NCBI GenBank assembly: GCA_015058295.1
Contig: SVCP01000012.1
Coordinates: forward strand, 1-37,515
From: Anaerofustis stercorihominis
GTDB taxonomy: Bacteria > Bacillota > Clostridia > Eubacteriales > Anaerofustaceae
Length of the DNA: 37,515 nt
Direction: 5' to 3'
Each line of letters begins with the position of its first letter. Within the stretch, counting starts at the first letter, position 1. A program made the translations under genes and the position numbers. The notes under the pieces are model-generated. The model worked only from the letters and a program-made list of their open reading frames with translations, did no database searches and had not been told where the DNA came from. Shown here piece by piece: positions 1 to 6,549 of the stretch.

Positions 1-66
1 ATTCGTCTTTTTCAACTTTTCTTCTTCATTTTTCAATCAGCCGCTTGCCTTGCAGCAAGCTTGTTT

Positions 67-95
67 ATACTACCAAACCCGGACCGTTTTGTCAA
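67..95 (-). promoter_or_regulatory. Strong promoter, rRNA-type, proximal copy (fires off the left edge)
   Basis: On the minus strand TTGACA (90-95) is followed after 17 nt by TAGTAT (67-72). Directly upstream of the -35 box is a run of A and T tracts (about 96-125) that looks like an UP element. Nothing coding lies between it and the window edge. The hairpin GCTTGC/GCAAGC (43-60) lies in its leader. The tandem arrangement and UP element are typical of rRNA or other stable-RNA operons; the transcribed gene is outside the window, so the identity is inferred. Confidence 0.6.
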
Positions 96-159
96 GCACT
101 TTTTTAAAGTTTTTTAAAAAAGTTTTCTGCGACCGTGTCCGTGGCCGGACAGCTCGCTT

Positions 160-188
160 AATATACCCCCTTTCCGACCTTTTGTCAA
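160..188 (-). promoter_or_regulatory. Strong promoter, rRNA-type, distal copy
   Basis: On the minus strand a perfect TTGACA (183-188) and TATATT (160-165) are separated by exactly 17 nt. It lies about 90 bp upstream of a second TTGACA promoter in the same direction and just downstream of the flavoprotein gene end. Tandem strong promoters of this kind usually drive rRNA operons in Bacillota. Confidence 0.6.
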
Positions 189-214
189 GAGGGTTTTATT
201 TTTTTTACCTGCTG

Positions 215-757
215 TTACAGCGAAAGGCCCAGCTCGTATGCGTCTGCGAGTGCCTGCTTGTTTTCCGTCACAATATGTGTTTCATCATATGCTGAAACAC
301 AAAATGCTTTCAGGTCCACCTTAAGCCATTCGCACATTCCCGCAAATGCATTTTTGATTACATAATATCCTACGTTCGATGTCTCCGTCTGCCCGGTTAT
401 TACAAGATGGAATGTTTTTCCCGGCCATTCAGAATTATCTATGCAGTAAAGTCTGTCAATCACCAGTTTGAGCTGTGCACACACATCCCACCAGTATATT
501 GGTGTAGCCATAAATATATAATCAGCTTTACGGAATTCTTCGGCAACTTTTATCATATCATCTTTTATTACACATTCGCTTCCGGCCTTGCCTCTGCAGG
601 CTTCACATGCGCGGCATGGTGCAATATTCATTTTCGCCACATCAAGGCTGACAAGATTGTGCTCTCCCTTGTCTTTGATTCCGCGTTCTATTTCCCTGAG
701 AAGTGTGCGGGAATTGCTGTATGGCCGCGGTGATGAAGTTATTGCTAAAATATTCAT
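215..757 (-). CDS. NAD(P)H-dependent FMN reductase / iron-sulfur flavoprotein family
   Basis: This 180-residue protein belongs to the flavodoxin-fold NADPH-dependent FMN reductase superfamily. The N-terminus MNILAITSSPRPYSNS is the typical phosphate-binding loop for FMN. The compact cysteine set C48-x2-C51-x2-C54-x7-C62 matches the 4Fe-4S motif of archaeal and clostridial iron-sulfur flavoproteins, so it probably carries FMN plus a cluster and moves electrons in the cytoplasm. ATPIYWWDVCAQLK is the usual second flavin-contacting segment. The ATG is preceded by AGGGAGA at good distance. The gene is monocistronic, with its own promoter. The physiological substrate cannot be read from the sequence; similar genes are often simply called flavodoxin family protein. 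Confidence 0.85.
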   Translation of the reverse strand: MNILAITSSPRPYSNSRTLLREIERGIKDKGEHNLVSLDVAKMNIAPCRACEACRGKAGSECVIKDDMIKVAEEFRKADYIFMATPIYWWDVCAQLKLVIDRLYCIDNSEWPGKTFHLVITGQTETSNVGYYVIKNAFAGMCEWLKVDLKAFCVSAYDETHIVTENKQALADAYELGLSL

Positions 758-796
758 ATTTTAAATTCTCCCTAAATTTATATTATTTACGCTTCT

Positions 797-825
797 ATTG
801 TATCATTTATTCCCTTGCAGTGCAA
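797..825 (-). promoter_or_regulatory. Promoter of the iron-sulfur flavoprotein gene
   Basis: On the minus strand TTGCAC (820-825) and TACAAT (797-802) are spaced by 17 nt, about 40 bp upstream of the start codon. Confidence 0.5.
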
Positions 826-922
826 TGCATTTCGCCATATGCTTTATATTCAGTTTCAGTATATGCAAAACGTCACAGATGCATCATCTTCTCTCAGGTT
901 TCAGATCCTCCATAAAAATAAT

Positions 923-940
923 CCCTTTGCCTACAAAGGG
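923..940 (-). terminator. Terminator of the tRNA-Arg unit
   Basis: A 7-bp stem CCCTTTG/CAAAGGG with a 4-nt loop is followed on the minus strand by ATTATTTTT. It lies just 3' of the tRNA. Confidence 0.7.
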
Positions 941-952
941 AAAAAACACTTC

Positions 953-1028
953 TGGCGCACCTGAGAGGATTCGAACCTCCGACACACGGTTTAGGAAACC
1001 GCTGCTCTATCCCCTGAGCTACAGGCGC
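953..1028 (-). tRNA. tRNA-Arg (anticodon CCT)
   Basis: The minus strand folds as a complete 76-nt cloverleaf. The acceptor stem pairs GCGCCTG with CAGGTGC (one G-U), the D arm starts TAGCTCAG, the anticodon loop is TTCCTAA with anticodon CCT, the T loop is TTCGAAT, and CCA is encoded at the 3' end. It decodes AGG. It is a single-gene transcription unit with its own promoter and terminator. Confidence 0.95.
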
Positions 1029-1040
1029 ACCGTACAAAGT

Positions 1041-1069
1041 ATATTACCACAAATAACAATTGTTTTCAA
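1041..1069 (-). promoter_or_regulatory. Promoter of tRNA-Arg
   Basis: On the minus strand TTGAAA (1064-1069) and TAATAT (1041-1046) are separated by 17 nt, ending 12 nt before the mature tRNA. Confidence 0.65.
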
Positions 1070-1152
1070 GGGGATTTTTGTTTGCTGTAAATTTACGCAT
1101 CACTTTTGTCTTTTATATGTAACTTATAGTGTCATATAATTCAAAAACAAAT

Positions 1153-1173
1153 ACCCCACATAATATGTGAGGT
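1153..1173 (-). terminator. Terminator after coaW
   Basis: As minus-strand RNA a 9-bp stem (ACCTCACAT with ATGTGGGGT, one G-U) closes a 3-nt loop and is followed by ATTTGTTTTTG. It ends the obgE-to-coaW operon. Confidence 0.7.
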
Positions 1174-1208
1174 CATGTATTATCTCTACAGTAAATCAGA
1201 CTGCATTT

Positions 1209-2036
1209 TTACATATTTTCAGCCAGAAGCGCCGCACCCATGCTTACCGCATATGTGCAGTGTGTAAGTATATGGAATCTGAGATCAAACATTGAATGGA
1301 AAAGTTCGAATAATTCTTCCGCTCTCGGGAAGCTGACCGTCTGTCCCGCAACGATTACGTCTTTTATATCGCTGTCACGGAGTGCAAACACTGCAAGCAT
1401 ACCGATAGTCTGGCATACCATATTGTAAAGCCCCAGTGCAAAGTCTTCAGCTTTTGCGTCGGGAGTAACCTTTCCGAAGTTCGCGGATGTTACTTTTGCG
1501 GAAAGCATAGAGAGACTGCTGCCTTGATTTATGTCCCCGATAGTAAGGTCAACCTTTGAAAGATCTCCTTTTTCGAGAAGGGACGCAAATTCTTCCGGAG
1601 TGTTTACATTGAGAAATGCCTTTGCAAGTCCCATAAGTGTCCCGCCACCGACACCGCTGCCGCCGATATGTCTGAAATCTTCCTTGGAATTTGCAAGCAC
1701 AAACGCACTTCCCGTACCAACGCTTGCAATAAGACCTCTTTCAAGACCCGAAAGCATGATCGAACCTTCCGCAAGAGCCGCAAATTCATTTATTTTTACG
1801 GTCCTTATGCCCATAAGCTCATCGCCTATTACAGTTGACCCTACACCTGTAAGTGCAAACAGGTTTACATCTTCCAATCCGATTTCGCATTCGTCGAGGA
1901 ATTCATTTATAAGCGCAGGTGTGTTTTCTGAAGTAAATGTTTCTCTGGGAAGGGATTTTGCCCCTGTGAGAACCTTGCTTTTAAGATATGTCATTTTCAC
2001 CTGTGATGAGCCGTAATCCAGACCTATAATATTCAT
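1209..2036 (-). CDS. coaW: Type II pantothenate kinase
   Basis: The 275-residue protein phosphorylates pantothenate, the first step of CoA synthesis. It has the ASKHA-fold ATP-binding start (IIGLDYGSSQVK), the second phosphate loop ASVGTGSAF, and the glycine-rich GGSGVGGGTLMGL typical of bacterial PanK-II (Fumble family). Its length fits the staphylococcal and Bacillus enzymes. Type II kinases resist CoA feedback inhibition, which is family knowledge rather than something seen here. The start codon overlaps the yqeK stop by 4 bp, so translation is probably coupled. It occupies the place after yqeK where rsfS normally sits in Bacillota. Confidence 0.9.
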   Translation of the reverse strand: MNIIGLDYGSSQVKMTYLKSKVLTGAKSLPRETFTSENTPALINEFLDECEIGLEDVNLFALTGVGSTVIGDELMGIRTVKINEFAALAEGSIMLSGLERGLIASVGTGSAFVLANSKEDFRHIGGSGVGGGTLMGLAKAFLNVNTPEEFASLLEKGDLSKVDLTIGDINQGSSLSMLSAKVTSANFGKVTPDAKAEDFALGLYNMVCQTIGMLAVFALRDSDIKDVIVAGQTVSFPRAEELFELFHSMFDLRFHILTHCTYAVSMGAALLAENM

Positions 2037-2635
2037 TTGATTTCTCCATGTTTCTGTTTATATTCTTCTATAAATGAGTTTCTTGTGAGTATACTCAGCG
2101 GATGTATATATGCATTCGTCGTGAGCAGATGTTTTATTCCTTCATCGGAACATCTTATGAGCGCAAGATCAAAGTCTTTTCTCGAGAGGTCCCTTATCTG
2201 TGCGCTGGCACCGTACCGTCTGCCCTTTTCCGTAAAGTCTGCAAGAAACACTATCTTTTCTTCCACAGTCATATTTTCGGCACCGAGAGTGTGTCTTTCT
2301 ATTATTGAAAATACCCTCTCATCCTGCACGCCGAACACCTCCCTTGCCATGACCGCTCCCACAGGGCCGTGAAGAAGGTGAGGAGCCTTCATATAATCTT
2401 CCGTCACAGTTATTCCGTGCTCATTTGCATAAGAAATAAGCTCTTCGCTTTTCATATGCTTTGCGCAGTCATGAAGCAGGGCTGCAGTCCTCACGGTCTG
2501 TATGTCTTCAACTCCAAGCATACGCGCATATTCCTCCGCCATCTCAACTACACCCATGGTGTGTTTAAAACGCCTGGGAGGAAGATTTTTCCTGAGTATT
2601 TCGACAGCTTTTTCTTCATTGTATTTCCCGTTCAT
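2033..2635 (-). CDS. yqeK: YqeK-type HD domain phosphohydrolase (Ap4A hydrolase)
   Basis: The 200-residue HD-domain protein carries RFKHTMGVVEMA, ALLHDCAKHM (the HD motif) and LLHGPVGAVMAR, matching YqeK. Family members hydrolyse diadenosine tetraphosphate symmetrically to two ADP using bound metal. It lies between nadD and coaW on the same strand, the normal partner arrangement for nadD-yqeK. A gap of about 130 bp to nadD with no clear promoter suggests cotranscription. The ATG is preceded by AAAGGTAAG. It ends by overlapping the coaW start. Confidence 0.9.
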   Translation of the reverse strand: MNGKYNEEKAVEILRKNLPPRRFKHTMGVVEMAEEYARMLGVEDIQTVRTAALLHDCAKHMKSEELISYANEHGITVTEDYMKAPHLLHGPVGAVMAREVFGVQDERVFSIIERHTLGAENMTVEEKIVFLADFTEKGRRYGASAQIRDLSRKDFDLALIRCSDEGIKHLLTTNAYIHPLSILTRNSFIEEYKQKHGEIK

Positions 2636-2768
2636 TGATTCTTACCTTTATATATAGCCGTACAGCGATGTCTACCGCAAACACTTTTTTATACCTGTCC
2701 TGTTTTTGTCACATATGCTCAGAATATGTCTTTATTCCGGTCTGAAGCCTTATCCGTAACAATACGTA

Positions 2769-3365
2769 TCATTTCATCTCACGGTACAGTCCGTGTTTTA
2801 CTATGTAATCATAAACTTCTTCTTCAAGAAATTTTTTGTTACCGTGAACATCTTTTCTTATTTGCGTTGATGATATGCCCATGGGGGAATACTCTTCCAG
2901 GAGGATTATCTTCGTTCCGAATGCACGGTTTAATTTCTCAGCTTCCATGAGTATTTCTTCGTTGTCTACGCCATCACGCATTACGCTGACAAAAGTGACA
3001 AGCTCCGACAGCTCCCTGAGGCTTTTCCACCAGCTCAGTTCAAACAGTATATCAGAGCCGCTGATAAAATAATATTCATCGTCACTTTGTGCTTTGAGGG
3101 CTTTCATAGTCTCTATGGTATAGGAAGGAGCATCCTTTAAAACCTCGATGTCGTTCACTCCGAAATCTTCAATGCCTTCTACCGCAAGGCGGCACATTTC
3201 AAGTCTGTCATATTTGCTCACACCGACCTTGCCCTTGAAAGGATGCTCTCCCGTGGGAATAAGCATTATCCTGTCAAGGTTCATTTCTTCCTTTACGAAT
3301 CTGCATAAGTCAATGTGTGATTTGTGCGGCGGATTGAAGCTTCCGCCAAGGATGCCGATCTTCAT
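2769..3365 (-). CDS. nadD: Nicotinate-nucleotide adenylyltransferase
   Basis: NadD (198 residues) joins ATP and nicotinate mononucleotide to give deamido-NAD in NAD synthesis. The nucleotidyltransferase signature GGSFNPPHKSH is at residues 7-17, and ISSTQIRKD near the C-terminus supplies the second ATP-binding motif. ISGSDILFELSWWK is the usual substrate-pocket segment. Length and motif spacing are normal. It starts 3 bp after the yhbY stop codon, so the two are translated from one message. Confidence 0.95.
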   Translation of the reverse strand: MKIGILGGSFNPPHKSHIDLCRFVKEEMNLDRIMLIPTGEHPFKGKVGVSKYDRLEMCRLAVEGIEDFGVNDIEVLKDAPSYTIETMKALKAQSDDEYYFISGSDILFELSWWKSLRELSELVTFVSVMRDGVDNEEILMEAEKLNRAFGTKIILLEEYSPMGISSTQIRKDVHGNKKFLEEEVYDYIVKHGLYREMK

Positions 3366-3368
3366 AAC

Positions 3369-3662
3369 TTACCTCGGAAGGACAATTTTTCCGTCCTTTA
3401 CGTTTCTTCTGTACAAAATAAATTTTCTGCCGATAGTGCAGACAACTTCCGCACCTGTCTCTTCTGCGATCTGTGTCGCAATATCCCTTACTTCCTCAAA
3501 GCAGTTGTTGAGAACTTTGCCTTTTATAAGCTCGTGCGCTTCAAGGGCATCGTCTGCCTGCTTTATTACATTATCGTAAACTCCTTCTTTCCCTACCAGA
3601 ATTATATCATTCAGATCATGGGAAAGACCTCTTAAATAACTTCTCTGTTTGCTTGTAAGCAT
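3369..3662 (-). CDS. yhbY: CRM-domain RNA-binding protein, ribosome assembly
   Basis: This 97-residue protein is a single CRM domain of the YhbY/YqeI family. It begins LTSKQRSYLRGL, has the IILVGKEGV turn and the strand GRKFILYRR. Members bind pre-50S ribosomal particles. Placement between obgE (a 50S assembly GTPase) and nadD is the standard Bacillota order. The start is set by a CAGGAG sequence just upstream. Confidence 0.92.
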   Translation of the reverse strand: MLTSKQRSYLRGLSHDLNDIILVGKEGVYDNVIKQADDALEAHELIKGKVLNNCFEEVRDIATQIAEETGAEVVCTIGRKFILYRRNVKDGKIVLPR

Positions 3663-3686
3663 ATATTTCTCCTGAATTTTTTATGT

Positions 3687-3714
3687 CACCGTATGTCCCA
3701 TAAAGGGGACATAC
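3687..3714. other. Strong hairpin in the obgE-yhbY gap
   Basis: A perfect 11-bp stem (CCGTATGTCCC with GGGACATACGG) has a 6-nt loop. On the minus strand, the transcribed one, no T-run follows, so it is not a standard terminator. It lies 25 bp before yhbY. A second, imperfect hairpin (about 3782-3807) follows the obgE stop and ends in TTTGTGTG. Attenuation or RNA processing is possible. Confidence 0.45.
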
Positions 3715-3812
3715 GGAATATTTTGCATTATTACGGCAAAATCTGCCATATCCGCAGCTCTCGCGTACCGCACACACAAACACCGGCGGTATCTTATGCC
3801 GCGGTGACAGCA

Positions 3813-5096
3813 TTATTTGTAATATTCAAATTCGTATCCGCAGATATCAAGCGTATCTCCGTCCTGAATACCCGCTTTTTCCAGTGCTGCGAACACACCC
3901 TTGTTTTTGAGTGTTCTCTGGAAATAGTTTGATGATTCGTAATCTTCCAGATTGACAGTCCTGAGAAGACGTCTGGGCATTTCTCCCGTAACATAATATA
4001 CTCCGTCGATGACTTCGATCTCGTACTGATTTCCCGCATCCGGTGTCAGAAGTTCAATTTCTTCTTCTGTGAAGAATGACGGTGTTGCAGGTATCTCCGG
4101 AAGGATTGTTACGATGTGGTCAAAGAGTTCTTCGATTCCTCTTCCGATTGCCGCACTGATCTCGAATACGTCATATCCTCTGTCTGTGAGTTCGTTTTTA
4201 AGTTCAGCAAGTCTTTCTCTTCCCGCATCATCGAAGATAAGGTCTGTCTTGTTCAGGGCTACGACCTGTCTTCTTTCTCCGAGAACAGGGGAGTATGCTG
4301 TGAGTTCTTCGTTGATCTTTTCAAAATCATCAAGAGGATCTCTTCCTTCGCTTCCGGAAGCATCGAGAACGTGAATGAGCATTCTCGTTCTTTCAACATG
4401 TCTTAAAAATTCATGTCCGAGTCCGCTTCCTTCGCTTGCACCTTCAATGAGCCCCGGTATATCCGCAAGGACGAATTCCGGAGCGTTTTTGTGACGTACC
4501 ATACCAAGATTCGGTGTGAGTGTTGTAAAGTGATAGTTTGCGATCTTAGGACGGGCATTTGACACCATGGAAAGAAGAGTGGATTTGCCTACATTCGGAA
4601 ATCCCACAAGTCCTACGTCAGCGATAGTTTTAAGCTCGATAGTAAGATTCAGTGTTTTTGACTCATCTCCCGGCTTTGCAAAACGTGGAGCCTGTCTTGT
4701 GGAGTTTGCGAAGTGCTGGTTGCCCTTTCCGCCTCTTCCGCCTTCGAGCGCCACGAATTCCTGTTTGTCTTCGATCATATCGCAGAGAAGTCTGCCGTTG
4801 TCATTATCGAAAATAACGGCTCCCACAGGTACTTTGATATAGAGATCTTCCGCATTCTTTCCCGATTTATTTGATTTTCCTCCCGGTTCCCCGTTTTCCG
4901 CAACGAATTTTCTCTTGTAGCGGAAAGCTCCCAGGTTATTCATTGATTCGTCAGCAACAAAGATAATGCTGCCACCGTCGCCACCGTCGCCGCCATTGGG
5001 GCCGCCATCCGGCTCATATTTTTCACGACGGAAGGAGATCGCTCCGTCGCCGCCTTTACCGGATGTAACGGTAATGGTTATTTTATCTATAAACAT
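3813..5096 (-). CDS. obgE: Obg GTPase, 50S ribosome assembly
   Basis: A 427-residue protein with all three Obg parts. The glycine-rich Obg fold occupies residues 1-158 (GGPNGGDGGDGG at 31-42). The G domain has P-loop GFPNVGKS (165-172), ADIPGLIEGA and NKTD. The C-terminal OCT domain ends with DGDTLDICGYEFEYYK. Obg binds 50S precursors and links growth, replication and sporulation to GTP. The in-frame stretch 14 codons further upstream lacks a ribosome site, whereas GGAGGAAATT directly precedes the ATG chosen here. First gene of the obgE-yhbY-nadD-yqeK-coaW run; the usual rplU-rpmA partners are absent. Confidence 0.96.
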   Translation of the reverse strand: MFIDKITITVTSGKGGDGAISFRREKYEPDGGPNGGDGGDGGSIIFVADESMNNLGAFRYKRKFVAENGEPGGKSNKSGKNAEDLYIKVPVGAVIFDNDNGRLLCDMIEDKQEFVALEGGRGGKGNQHFANSTRQAPRFAKPGDESKTLNLTIELKTIADVGLVGFPNVGKSTLLSMVSNARPKIANYHFTTLTPNLGMVRHKNAPEFVLADIPGLIEGASEGSGLGHEFLRHVERTRMLIHVLDASGSEGRDPLDDFEKINEELTAYSPVLGERRQVVALNKTDLIFDDAGRERLAELKNELTDRGYDVFEISAAIGRGIEELFDHIVTILPEIPATPSFFTEEEIELLTPDAGNQYEIEVIDGVYYVTGEMPRRLLRTVNLEDYESSNYFQRTLKNKGVFAALEKAGIQDGDTLDICGYEFEYYK

Positions 5097-5113
5097 AATT
5101 TCCTCCGTATACT

Positions 5114-5140
5114 GATTGGATATTTTGGGTATATCCAATC
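5114..5140. promoter_or_regulatory. Inverted repeat in the obgE promoter/leader, possible operator
   Basis: Two perfect 10-bp arms (GATTGGATAT and ATATCCAATC) flank a 7-bp spacer. The repeat begins 1 bp after the likely obgE -10 box and ends 17 bp before the start codon, so it covers the transcription start. It could be a repressor site or a leader hairpin. Confidence 0.5.
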
Positions 5141-5141
5141 T

Positions 5142-5171
5142 ATCATAACATAAAACTCATGATACTTTAAA
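5142..5171 (-). promoter_or_regulatory. Putative promoter of the obgE operon
   Basis: On the minus strand TATGAT (5142-5147) is preceded by TTTAAA (5166-5171) at 18 nt. The -35 match is weak, but the spacing and the position 45 bp before obgE fit. Confidence 0.4.
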
Positions 5172-5210
5172 CGTTTTTTGTTGTTTTTTCCGTTTTTTTT
5201 GCATTATTCA

Positions 5211-5729
5211 TCAACAGATACTATCCGTAACAAGCTCACGGTACTCTTCTTCACAGATATTTATGAGTTCCTTGTCAAATATCACCGCATAAGCAAGTAT
5301 GTCCGTATTCATTATCTCTTCCGATACGGTTTGTACAAGAATCTTCATGGCTTCTCTTTTCGGATATCCGTAAGCTCCTGCGGATATGACAGGGAATGCT
5401 ATACTCCTTATATCGTGGCTCTTTGCAAGCTTCAGGGAATTTATATAGCAGTTTTTAAGATCTGTCTCTTCGTTTCTTGTTCCGCCGTAACATATGGGCC
5501 CTACCGTATGGATCACATACTTCGCAGGCAGAAGATATCCTCTTGTTATCTTTGCTTCACCCACACTGCATCCACCGAGGGTTTTACATTCTTCCAGAAG
5601 TCCTTTCCCCGCCGCACTGTGTATTGCTCCGTCAACACCGCCACCGCCGAGAAGAGTGGCGTTTGCCGCATTGACGATGGCATCGACTTTCAGTTTTGTT
5701 ATATCTGCGTAAATTATCTTCATACTCAT
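5211..5729 (-). CDS. Macrodomain protein (O-acetyl-ADP-ribose deacetylase-like)
   Basis: A single macrodomain of 172 residues. [18 protein letters not shown] carries the ADP-ribose contacts and catalytic Asn/Asp of the YmdB/MacroD class, and [12 protein letters not shown] the second binding loop. Such enzymes remove acetyl or ADP-ribosyl groups from ADP-ribose adducts. A GTG three codons upstream is in frame, but AGGTGA, which overlaps that GTG, sits 6 nt before the ATG chosen, so that ATG is preferred. It stands upstream of obgE on the same strand, with its own promoter. Confidence 0.88.
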   Translation of the reverse strand: MSMKIIYADITKLKVDAIVNAANATLLGGGGVDGAIHSAAGKGLLEECKTLGGCSVGEAKITRGYLLPAKYVIHTVGPICYGGTRNEETDLKNCYINSLKLAKSHDIRSIAFPVISAGAYGYPKREAMKILVQTVSEEIMNTDILAYAVIFDKELINICEEEYRELVTDSIC

Positions 5730-5757
5730 TTTCTTCACCTGTTTTTCTTACGATAAG

Positions 5758-5785
5758 CATATAAAAATATAGTTGGTTCTGTCAA
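5758..5785 (-). promoter_or_regulatory. Promoter of the macrodomain gene
   Basis: On the minus strand a perfect TTGACA (5780-5785) and TATATG (5758-5763) are 16 nt apart, about 30 bp before the start codon. Confidence 0.5.
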
Positions 5786-5964
5786 TAGTTTAAACAAAAG
5801 TTGTCACGTTCACTCACATACATTCTTTCATTAACAGCAATAATTAAAAATGATCCTGAAAGGATACGATGAGCGGAAAATATACAAAGCGCATGCGCGC
5901 GTTTTTTATTTTTATATCTTTCTCTTTTTCTGTATATATCTCTTTATCTGTGTCTTTCTCTGTA

Positions 5965-6022
5965 TTTCATTTGTAATTTCATTTGTAACCATTTTTGTAA
6001 CTATTTATGGTTTCATTTGTAA
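5965..6022. repeat. Short 12-bp repeats TTTCATTTGTAA in a pyrimidine-rich intergenic stretch
   Basis: TTTCATTTGTAA occurs at 5965-5976, 5977-5988 and 6011-6022, with a degenerate copy (CCATTTTTGTAA) at 5989-6000. They end a T/C-rich stretch from about 5903. The gap 5786-6122 between the macrodomain and csoR genes holds no convincing gene; a 60-codon frame across it encodes only low-complexity Phe/Ile/Cys sequence. Confidence 0.6.
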
Positions 6023-6122
6023 CGATGCCTGATAAGATTTGTTGCCCTGCACGCCATAACAACGTTACTGCTCTTATGATTGATAATTTCGCGATAAAAT
6101 TGAATAAGTTTATCAGCCTGTA

Positions 6123-6151
6123 TTGACAAATACCCCTGCAGGGTATATAAT
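6123..6151 (+). promoter_or_regulatory. Consensus promoter of csoR-copA
   Basis: TTGACA (6123-6128), a 17-nt spacer and TATAAT (6146-6151) form a perfect sigma-A promoter. The spacer is almost entirely filled by a CsoR-type operator, so repressor binding would block RNA polymerase. Confidence 0.9.
6130..6146. promoter_or_regulatory. CsoR operator 1 (between -35 and -10)
   Basis: ATACCCCTGCAGGGTAT is a G/C-tract palindrome of the type bound by CsoR repressors upstream of copper export genes. Confidence 0.75.
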
Positions 6152-6161
6152 TAACTCAAAG

Positions 6162-6178
6162 ATACCCCCACGGGGTAT
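6162..6178. promoter_or_regulatory. CsoR operator 2 (just downstream of the start of transcription)
   Basis: ATACCCCCACGGGGTAT repeats the operator 1 pattern 32 bp further on (centre to centre), about three helical turns, so both sites face the same side of the DNA. Confidence 0.75.
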
Positions 6179-6194
6179 GTGGAGGTTAAATATT

Positions 6195-6494
6195 ATGGAA
6201 AAAAAATGCGATTGCCACAAAATAAAGCACCGCTCCGAAGAAGAGTACCGATCTCTTATCAATCGCCTCAACCGTATAGAAGGGCAGGTGAGGGGAATAC
6301 GCAAAATGGTGGAGTCGGACACATACTGTACCGACATACTCACCCAGGTCAGCGCAATACATGCCGCACTGAATGCGTTCAACCGTGAGCTTCTTGCCAA
6401 TCATATCCGTACATGTGTTGCGGAAGATATAAGAAACGGAAACGACGAAACCATAGAAGAACTTGTGAGCACTCTTCAGAAACTTATGAAATAA
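6195..6494 (+). CDS. csoR: CsoR-family copper-sensing repressor
   Basis: A 99-residue all-helical DUF156/CsoR protein. The Cu(I)-binding triad is C45, H70 and C74; the spacing (25 and 4) equals that of M. tuberculosis CsoR C36-H61-C65. RLNRIEGQVRGIRKM is the conserved DNA-binding helix. Without Cu(I) it should repress its own promoter and release it on copper binding. The N-terminus CDCHKIKH adds further possible metal ligands. GGAGG 9 nt upstream supports this ATG; an in-frame extension upstream would run through operator 2. copA follows after 55 bp. Confidence 0.93.
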   Translation: MEKKCDCHKIKHRSEEEYRSLINRLNRIEGQVRGIRKMVESDTYCTDILTQVSAIHAALNAFNRELLANHIRTCVAEDIRNGNDETIEELVSTLQKLMK

Positions 6495-6549
6495 CAAGAG
6501 AAGTAAACATAAAAGAACATAATTAATAATACGAAAGGAAATAAATCTT

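Noticed and set aside
50-295. An 81-codon plus-strand open frame at the left edge
   Set aside because: It runs across the two minus-strand promoters and the end of the flavoprotein gene, has no ribosome site and a low-complexity composition.
5850-6032. A 60-codon frame encoding a Phe/Ile/Cys-rich peptide
   Set aside because: It simply reads the T/C-rich repeat stretch; there is no ribosome site and no convincing promoter.
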